Positions 58,426 to 64,000 of a stretch of DNA of 64,000 nucleotides are shown piece after piece. Below the pieces are notes generated by a model. That model was not told the origin of the DNA. It did no database searches and worked only from the letters and a program-made list of their open reading frames with translations. The stretch is taken from positions 62,001-126,000 of the forward strand of contig NZ_FNBM01000007.1 in the NCBI RefSeq assembly GCF_900102335.1. The letters are read 5' to 3'. The position numbers and the translations under genes are program-made. The first letter of the stretch is position 1, and each line of letters begins with the position of its first letter. The DNA is from Phytopseudomonas seleniipraecipitans. Its GTDB lineage: Bacteria; Pseudomonadota; Gammaproteobacteria; Pseudomonadales; Pseudomonadaceae.

Positions 58426-58457
58426 AAAAATGGCGCCCTACAGGGCGCCATTTTTTT
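58426..58457. terminator. bidirectional terminator between the CysH-like gene and cysB
   Basis: TGGCGCCCT (58431-58439) and AGGGCGCCA (58442-58450) form a strong stem with AAAAA on one side and TTTTTTT on the other, serving both convergent genes. Confidence 0.92.
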
Positions 58458-58469
58458 GCAGTGTGCTGA

Positions 58470-59453
<984 letters not shown>

Positions 59454-59492
59454 TCAAGGCGAATAGGCAGCCTGATCATCGGCCCGCTATAT

Positions 59493-59508
59493 AACCATAT
59501 TAATGGTT
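59493..59508. promoter_or_regulatory. possible cysB autoregulatory site
   Basis: AACCAT and ATGGTT flank ATTA, giving a 6-base inverted repeat 49 bases upstream of cysB in an A/T-rich promoter (TATATAA just beside it). LysR proteins often bind such dyads in their own promoters. Weak evidence. Confidence 0.35.
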
Positions 59509-59549
59509 TAGCCGGTAACTATAGATGATATGCCCTGGGTTGCGAGGTC

Positions 59550-60047
59550 TCAGTCGTGGCGAGAGCGGTGCTGCAGCATCGGCACGAGATAAACCGGCAC
59601 CTCGGATAGCTGCAACAGCCTCGAAGCCGTTCTGCCTATCGGCACCTCAAGCGCTGCGCCATGGCTGTGACTGCCTACGACCAGCAAATCCACAGCGAGT
59701 TTCTGTGCCTGTTCGAGAATGGTCAGCGGCGCATCACCGCGCAACACCTGTACCGAGCCGATCAAATCAAGGTCGTCGCGATTGTCGCCCAACTCGTCGC
59801 GAAAGCCTTCGAGCACACGCAGCTCGATGCTGTTCATTACGGTATCCAGCCCGGTACTGCGCAATTCCTTCAAGCGAGCCTCATCCACGTAGGTTTGCAA
59901 CACCGACTCGGCGAACAACCCCATGGGCTCGACCACATGCACCACGTAGAGTCGTGAATTGAAACTGCGCGCCAGGGCAAGCGCGTGCTGCAACACGTAG
60001 GGCGCATAAAGGCCGAGGTCAGTGGCATAGAGTATTGATCGAATCAT
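59550..60047 (-). CDS. universal stress protein (UspA family)
   Basis: 165 residues, one Usp domain. N-terminal MIRSILYATDLGLYAPYVL and the ATP-binding loop GSHSHGAALEVPIGRTASRLLQ (G-x2-G-x9-G-S/T type) are present, so it is probably an ATP-binding UspA. Lies between cysB and the divergent aroG. Stress regulation is likely but no Anr or RpoS element is clear. Confidence 0.9.
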   Translation of the reverse strand: MIRSILYATDLGLYAPYVLQHALALARSFNSRLYVVHVVEPMGLFAESVLQTYVDEARLKELRSTGLDTVMNSIELRVLEGFRDELGDNRDDLDLIGSVQVLRGDAPLTILEQAQKLAVDLLVVGSHSHGAALEVPIGRTASRLLQLSEVPVYLVPMLQHRSRHD

Positions 60048-60388
60048 GCGGCCTCCTCGACTGCCGACACGGCGGAGCCTCGCTTGAGCTTAGCAGCAGC
60101 TATCCGATGCGAACGAAACGAAGGTCTCGTCAATGAGAGCCGGTCTTCATAATCGATGCAACGTTGCGCGGTCCATACGGTGCCAGGCGCGCGATCACCC
60201 TGTGATATTGCCGCGATCGGGTCAATGATCGAGCCTGCGTTGCCTTATTGCCCAAATATGATTGTCTAGCTGGACGCTAACGCGCTAAGGTTCGGCTTCC
60301 CCGCTGTGCCCATACCGCTGTGCCCGCTGCACGGGGATCGCTGGCGGCCGGCTTCCGTGACCCGATGACGCAATTGATGAAAAGCACG
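60048..60388. other. usp-aroG divergent intergenic region
   Basis: 341 bases without a credible gene. A possible -10 (TATGAT, 60257-60262) could serve aroG, but its -35 is poor. I looked for a leader peptide rich in Trp, Tyr or Phe with an attenuator before aroG and found none. The only AUG-started frames are very short. Confidence 0.5.
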
Positions 60389-61465
60389 ATGGCTGATTTA
60401 CCGATTAACGACCTTAACGTCGCCTCCAACGAAACCCTGATTACCCCGGATCAGATCAAGCTCGAGATCCCGCTGACCGAGAGCGCACAGCGCACCGTGT
60501 CCGCCGGCCGCCAGGTAGTGCGCGACATTCTCGATGGCAAGGATCACCGCCTGTTCGTCGTGGTCGGCCCCTGCTCGATTCACGACATCAAGGCGGCCCA
60601 CGAATACGCCGAGCGCTTGAAAGTGCTCGCCGAGGAAGTATCCGACACGCTTTACCTGGTGATGCGCGTGTACTTCGAAAAGCCACGCACCACCGTCGGC
60701 TGGAAAGGCCTGATCAACGATCCTTACCTGGATGACTCCTTCAAGATTCAGGACGGCCTGCACATCGGCCGCAAGCTGCTGCTCGACCTTGCGGAAATGG
60801 GCCTGCCCACCGCCACCGAAGCGCTCGACCCTATCTCCCCGCAGTACCTGCAGGACCTGATCAGCTGGTCGGCCATTGGCGCCCGCACCACCGAATCGCA
60901 GACGCACCGTGAAATGGCCTCGGGCCTGTCTTCGGCCGTCGGCTTCAAGAACGGCACCGACGGCGGCCTGACAGTCGCGATCAACGCGCTGCAGTCGGTT
61001 TCCAGCCCGCACCGTTTCCTGGGTATCAACCAGCAAGGCGGCGTGTCGATCGTCACCACCAAGGGCAACGCCTACGGTCACGTGGTACTGCGCGGCGGCA
61101 ACGGCAAGCCGAACTACGACTCGGTGAGCGTTGCCATCTGTGAGCAAGAGCTGAAGAAGGCCAGCATCAAGCCGAACATCATGGTCGACTGCAGCCACGC
61201 CAACTCCAACAAGGATCCGGCCTTGCAGCCTCTGGTGATGGACAACGTCGCCAACCAGATTCTCGAAGGCAACCAGTCGATTGTCGGTCTTATGGTGGAA
61301 AGCCACTTGGGCTGGGGCAGCCAGTCGATTCCCAAGGATCTGCAGCAGCTCAAGTACGGTGTGTCGATCACCGATGCCTGCATCGACTGGGAAAGTACCG
61401 AGACGACCTTGCGCAGCATGCACGTCAAACTCAAGGACGTGCTGCCCAAGCGTCAACGCAGCTAA
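60389..61465 (+). CDS. aroG: 3-deoxy-7-phosphoheptulonate synthase (class I DAHP synthase)
   Basis: 358 residues; condenses PEP and erythrose 4-phosphate in the first step of the shikimate pathway. Class I (AroAIalpha) motifs: VVVGPCSIHD, metal and PEP-binding GARTTESQTHREMASGLS, GFKNGTDGG, and VDCSHANSNKDP. The ATG at 60389 (MADLPINDLNVAS) matches the N-terminus usual in pseudomonads; the frame extends 23 codons upstream. Feedback specificity (Tyr/Phe/Trp) cannot be told from sequence alone. Confidence 0.95.
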   Translation: MADLPINDLNVASNETLITPDQIKLEIPLTESAQRTVSAGRQVVRDILDGKDHRLFVVVGPCSIHDIKAAHEYAERLKVLAEEVSDTLYLVMRVYFEKPRTTVGWKGLINDPYLDDSFKIQDGLHIGRKLLLDLAEMGLPTATEALDPISPQYLQDLISWSAIGARTTESQTHREMASGLSSAVGFKNGTDGGLTVAINALQSVSSPHRFLGINQQGGVSIVTTKGNAYGHVVLRGGNGKPNYDSVSVAICEQELKKASIKPNIMVDCSHANSNKDPALQPLVMDNVANQILEGNQSIVGLMVESHLGWGSQSIPKDLQQLKYGVSITDACIDWESTETTLRSMHVKLKDVLPKRQRS

Positions 61466-61478
61466 GACGCCAGCAATG

Positions 61479-61505
61479 AAAACGCCGGGAATTACCCGGC
61501 GTTTT
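61479..61505 (+). terminator. intrinsic terminator of aroG
   Basis: AAAACGCCGGG and CCCGGCGTTTT form a perfect 11-base stem with an AATTA loop, 14 bases after the aroG stop. It lies between convergent aroG and the GNAT gene and can serve both. Confidence 0.92.
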
Positions 61506-61520
61506 CATTTGTAGCTTCTG

Positions 61521-61802
61521 TCAGTGCTGGTCTGTAGGCCCTTCTTGGCGGGCCATATAACGCTCAACGTAGGAGCAGGACGGGATTACCGTGTAGCCCA
61601 TGCGTTCGGCGTAATCGAGCGCCGTTTCCGTCAACGCCGCAGCAATGCCTCGCCCACGCAGCGAGTTGGGCACGAAGGTTCGGTAGATATCCAGCGTCTG
61701 CTTGCCCAGATCCATATAAGCGAGGTACGCGCGATCACCATCCACTGTGGTCTCGAATTGATGACCTGCAACGTCATGGTGAATGGTAAATGGCTCGCTC
61801 AT
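61521..61802 (-). CDS. small GNAT-like N-acetyltransferase (YjdJ type)
   Basis: 93 residues, a minimal GNAT_acetyltr_2-like domain. The acetyl-CoA binding motif PNSLRGRGIAAALTETALDYA (R/Q-x2-G-x-G/A) is present at about residues 45-65, and IPSCSYVERYM near the C-terminus is typical of the YjdJ/NAT family, where the cysteine may take part in catalysis. Substrate unknown. Confidence 0.88.
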   Translation of the reverse strand: MSEPFTIHHDVAGHQFETTVDGDRAYLAYMDLGKQTLDIYRTFVPNSLRGRGIAAALTETALDYAERMGYTVIPSCSYVERYMARQEGPTDQH

Positions 61803-62157
61803 TACTGCTCCTCTCGGCTAAGTTGAACCGACATCCAGCCATCTTGGACTGCATACATTCGGTAACAATAGGATATAAAGCCATTGTAAGGGACAAAGGG
61901 CAAGGTGAAAAAATCACCTATCGACATCTTCGGCGCCTATACGAATAACGCACCTACCCGGCACGCACTTATCGTGCAGTTAGAGCTAAGGGCCGGCCTT
62001 GAGGCTCGTTACCTGCAAACAGGCGAGCGCTTTAAATAAACGGAACCCTTGCCTACCGCCCGTTTACTTACTAAAAGTTACAGGTAGTATGTACGCCGCC
62101 ATTTTCCGGGTTGGAAATCGGCTTTAACAAGCAAAAACTTACCCCAAGGGGAACATG
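61803..62157. other. GNAT-oprI intergenic region
   Basis: 355 bases holding the divergent promoters and a possible 44-codon gene (see 61905-62039). Upstream of oprI, TAGTAT near 62087-62092 could be a -10 element, and the oprI ribosome binding site AAGGGG lies at 62146-62151. No other feature is clear. Confidence 0.5.
61905..62039 (+). CDS. possible small protein upstream of oprI
   Basis: A GTG-started frame of 44 codons (KKSPIDIFGAYTNNAPTR at the N-terminus, LEARYLQTGERFK at the end) with G/C-leaning third positions and AAGGG four bases upstream. It has a believable amphipathic C-terminal helix and a TATAAA-like sequence at about 61874-61879. It is short, and could be chance; I do not recognise a family. 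Confidence 0.4.
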   Translation: MKKSPIDIFGAYTNNAPTRHALIVQLELRAGLEARYLQTGERFK

Positions 62158-62409
62158 ATGAACAACGCTCTGAAATTTTCTGCACTGGCTCTGGCCGCAG
62201 TTCTGGCTACCGGTTGCAGCAGCGTTACCAAAGAAACCGAAGCTCGCCTGACTGCAACTGAAGACGCAGCAGCACGCGCTCAAGCCCGTGCCGACGAAGC
62301 CTACCGCAAGGCTGACGAAGCGCTGGCTGCTGCTCAGAAGGCTCAGCAAACTGCTGACGAAGCCAACGAGCGTGCTCTGCGTATGCTGGAAAAAGCCAGC
62401 CGCAAGTAA
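62158..62409 (+). CDS. oprI: major outer-membrane lipoprotein OprI
   Basis: 83-residue Lpp-like lipoprotein. Lipobox LATGC (Cys20), then a continuous Ala-rich coiled coil ([20 protein letters not shown] and onward) ending in Arg-Lys, where the terminal Lys links to peptidoglycan. AAGGGG is 6 bases before the ATG at 62158; an ATG at 62155 is only 3 bases away and less likely. A strong terminator follows. Highly abundant, with biased codon use. Confidence 0.97.
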   Translation: MNNALKFSALALAAVLATGCSSVTKETEARLTATEDAAARAQARADEAYRKADEALAAAQKAQQTADEANERALRMLEKASRK

Positions 62410-62423
62410 CAGCTAATGAGCTG

Positions 62424-62452
62424 AAAAAGCCGGCCTATGGGCCGGCTTTTTT
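62424..62452 (+). terminator. intrinsic terminator of oprI
   Basis: AAAAAGCCGGCC and GGCCGGCTTTTTT form a perfect stem of about 12 pairs with a short loop, 15 bases after the oprI stop. Confidence 0.93.
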
Positions 62453-62507
62453 ATGGGCGTCCGTTATGGGCAGGAGCCTGCGCGAAGACCGTTTATTTGC
62501 GGTGGCT

Positions 62508-63464
62508 TCAGAGCGTCGAAGATTGCGTCTGAATAACGTGATCCTGCGGTGAAGCGATCTCGATTGGCAGACCGTCCTGCGCCGCCACGACCTCGCGTAC
62601 CACATCCCAGTCCAGATTCTGCGCGCTAAGGTCAGTGCGCTTGATCAGCGCGTTGGCGACGGCTGCATGCTGGTCGCCGAGCAGCGCGCCCTCTTCTTCG
62701 CCCAGCGGCGCGTGGGCTTCCAGATAAACCTTGCCGTTGCTTACGCCGAACTTGTACGGCTCGTTGATGATGCGCACCGGCGTACCCACCGGTACCTTTT
62801 CGGCCAACTCAAGCACGTTGTTATTGAGCATGCGAAAACAGCCGTGGCTCACGCGCATGCCAATGCCGAACTTCTTGTTCGAACCGTGGATCAGGTAACC
62901 CGGCACTGACAGGGCCATTTTGTAAGGCCCCAGTGGGTTGTCCGGCCCTGGCGGAACGTAGCTGGGCAGCGGGTCGCCTTCGGCAGCATGCTCGTCACGG
63001 ATCGATTGCGGCGGGTACCAGCCGGGATTTGGCGTTTTCGCGGTGATACGCGCGTCGGCAACAGGAGAGCTCCAGCCTTCACGGCCGATCCCCAGCGGAT
63101 ACGTGTAGACCACGTTACGGCCTTTGGGAAAGTAATAGAGGCGGTACTCGGCCAAGTTTATCACGATGCCTTCGCGCGGGCCCGGCGGCAGGATGAAACG
63201 CGTCGGCAACACGATATCGGTGCCCTCACCTGGCAGCCAGGCATCGACGCCCGGATTGGCAGCGACCATTTCCAGATAGCCCAGATCATTGGCAGTACCA
63301 ATATCGGCGAACGTGTCTTCGTAGCGTGCCTTGATCACCTGGATTTCGCCTACCACGTCGTCGCCGAGCGGCGGCAATGGCAGTTCCAACGCGGCGGCAC
63401 TCCCTGCCAGGGAAAAAGCACACAACGACAGACAGCGGGCAAGAGCTGGAGCGCGCAGCGACAT
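62508..63464 (-). CDS. L,D-transpeptidase (YkuD family)
   Basis: 318 residues, periplasmic. Signal peptide MSLRAPALARCLSLCAFSLAG, an N-terminal LysM-like/peptidoglycan-binding stretch (GDDVVGEIQVIKARYEDTFAD), and the YkuD catalytic core with LIHGSNKKFGIGMRVSHGCFRM; catalytic Cys209. Such enzymes link Lpp-like lipoproteins to peptidoglycan or form 3-3 crosslinks. It is convergent with oprI, whose product ends in the Lys that these enzymes attach, so OprI anchoring is a sensible guess. The ATG at 63464 has AAGG 8 bases upstream. Confidence 0.93.
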   Translation of the reverse strand: MSLRAPALARCLSLCAFSLAGSAAALELPLPPLGDDVVGEIQVIKARYEDTFADIGTANDLGYLEMVAANPGVDAWLPGEGTDIVLPTRFILPPGPREGIVINLAEYRLYYFPKGRNVVYTYPLGIGREGWSSPVADARITAKTPNPGWYPPQSIRDEHAAEGDPLPSYVPPGPDNPLGPYKMALSVPGYLIHGSNKKFGIGMRVSHGCFRMLNNNVLELAEKVPVGTPVRIINEPYKFGVSNGKVYLEAHAPLGEEEGALLGDQHAAVANALIKRTDLSAQNLDWDVVREVVAAQDGLPIEIASPQDHVIQTQSSTL

Positions 63465-63523
63465 GCGGGAAACCTTCGTAGTGGAGGTGATAGGAAGGAA
63501 CGAATTGTATACCGCTGCCGCGC

Positions 63524-63805
63524 TCAGCGTCCCGGCCATGCGGGCCGCTCGCCGTTTCGCTGGGCGTTCAAGGTAGCCAGGCAGCCTGGGCAGAGCCGCC
63601 GATCCTGCAGCATCTGTCTCTCCAGATCCCGCCACAACGGCTGAGCCGGCAGCAGACCGCCACACAGGGTGCGATCAGCGTAGCCACCCAGCTCCAATTG
63701 GCGAGCAACCAGATGCACGCGTACCTCGCGACAAGCGAACAGGTCGAGCTGTTCGTCGGGCTCGATCAATTGATACGCGTACAGGGACCAGACGGGTCGC
63801 AGCAT
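63524..63805 (-). CDS. small conserved-looking protein with three cysteine sites
   Basis: 93 residues, MLRPVWSLYAYQLIEPDEQ at the start. Cysteines in FACREV, TLCGGLL and RLCPGCLATL suggest metal binding, zinc-ribbon-like. GGAG lies 6 bases before the ATG. It is encoded between the L,D-transpeptidase and tesA-like genes in the same direction. Function unknown to me. Confidence 0.72.
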   Translation of the reverse strand: MLRPVWSLYAYQLIEPDEQLDLFACREVRVHLVARQLELGGYADRTLCGGLLPAQPLWRDLERQMLQDRRLCPGCLATLNAQRNGERPAWPGR

Positions 63806-63863
63806 GGGGGGCTCCAGAGCGGGGGCGCCACATTAGCCGAAACGCCGCCGGCGGAAAAGCCCG

Positions 63864-64000
63864 TCAGAGCAACGGCTTGAGGGCCGGCCAGACATTCTCG
63901 AGCAGCAACGGCTGCGCCTCTACCGCAGGGTGCACACGGTCATCCTGCATCAGCGCGTCGACACCGCCCACGCCCTCGAGAAGAAACGGCACCAGATGCA
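63864..64000 (-). CDS. tesA: 3' end of a TesA-like SGNH esterase/thioesterase (cut by window edge)
   Basis: The last 45 codons of a minus-strand gene. The translated end contains LVPFLLEGVGGV, MQDDRVHPAVEAQ and ENVWPALKPLL. The D-x-x-H pair (DRVH) is the catalytic Asp-His block V of SGNH hydrolases, and the surrounding residues match the C-terminus of arylesterase/acyl-CoA thioesterase I. The rest lies beyond the window. Confidence 0.82.
   Translation of the reverse strand, partial: HLVPFLLEGVGGVDALMQDDRVHPAVEAQPLLLENVWPALKPLL

Noticed and set aside
60048..60388. Trp/Tyr/Phe leader-peptide attenuator before aroG
   Set aside because: No short frame rich in aromatic codons and no terminator/antiterminator pair was found.

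Overview
The window is a chromosomal segment of a Pseudomonas species (Gammaproteobacteria). The genus follows from several signature loci: the cmaX-crfX-cmpX-sigX-oprF cluster, the small lipoprotein oprI, a muxABC-opmB type RND pump, the Pseudomonas-style propionate operon with acnD and prpF, and the Tus/Dsr sulfur-relay genes. Genes are dense and mostly in operons with 1 to 4 base overlaps. Third codon positions are strongly G/C rich, which creates many long antisense shadow frames. I see no rRNA, tRNA, insertion sequence, prophage or CRISPR array.

Layout. 0-5.3 kb: gltA with its promoter and terminator, then tusDCBE with a ybiB/trpD2-type gene, then a glutathionyl-hydroquinone reductase followed by REP-like palindromes. 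5.4-14.4 kb (minus): muxA-muxB-muxC-opmB, a tripartite RND pump with two different inner-membrane transporters. 14.5-24.1 kb: a sugar locus (ChvE-like binding protein, ATPase, permease, SDR dehydrogenase, IlvD/Edd dehydratase, 2-dehydro-3-deoxygalactonokinase, SMP-30 lactonase) with a divergent GbpR-like LysR regulator. It reads as import plus oxidative catabolism of galactose/arabinose-type sugars. 24.1-30.6 kb: tpx, a small unknown gene, and tamA-tamB. 30.7-37.6 kb: xthA, a PstS-like/OmpA fusion behind an apparent PHO box, a TerC-family membrane protein with a structured leader, an acyl-CoA dehydrogenase with a divergent LysR gene, a lipoprotein, and a small gene behind a LexA box.

37.7-47.5 kb: oprF, sigX, cmpX, crfX, cmaX, rraA, an alpha/beta hydrolase, ppsA with its divergent regulator ppsR, and a LysE-family exporter. 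47.5-54.4 kb (minus): the methylcitrate operon prpR-prpB-prpC-acnD-prpF with two symmetric TGTCGACA operators upstream. 54.6-57.7 kb: a three-gene system of a secreted retropepsin-like protease, an inactive transglutaminase fused to a multi-helix membrane domain, and a RimK-like ATP-grasp ligase. 57.8-64 kb: a short CysH-like protein, cysB, a universal stress protein, aroG, a small GNAT protein, oprI, an L,D-transpeptidase, a small conserved gene, and the 3' end of a tesA-like esterase cut by the window edge.

Most of the window is core metabolism and envelope biology: the citrate/methylcitrate synthase pair, PEP synthase control, OprF/OprI/TamAB/YkuD envelope functions, and sulfur relay and assimilation. 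The least understood parts are the protease/membrane/amidoligase triad, the LexA-boxed small gene, the PHO-boxed binding protein with a peptidoglycan-binding tail, the reduced CysH homologue, and several structured non-coding stretches near oprF and terC.
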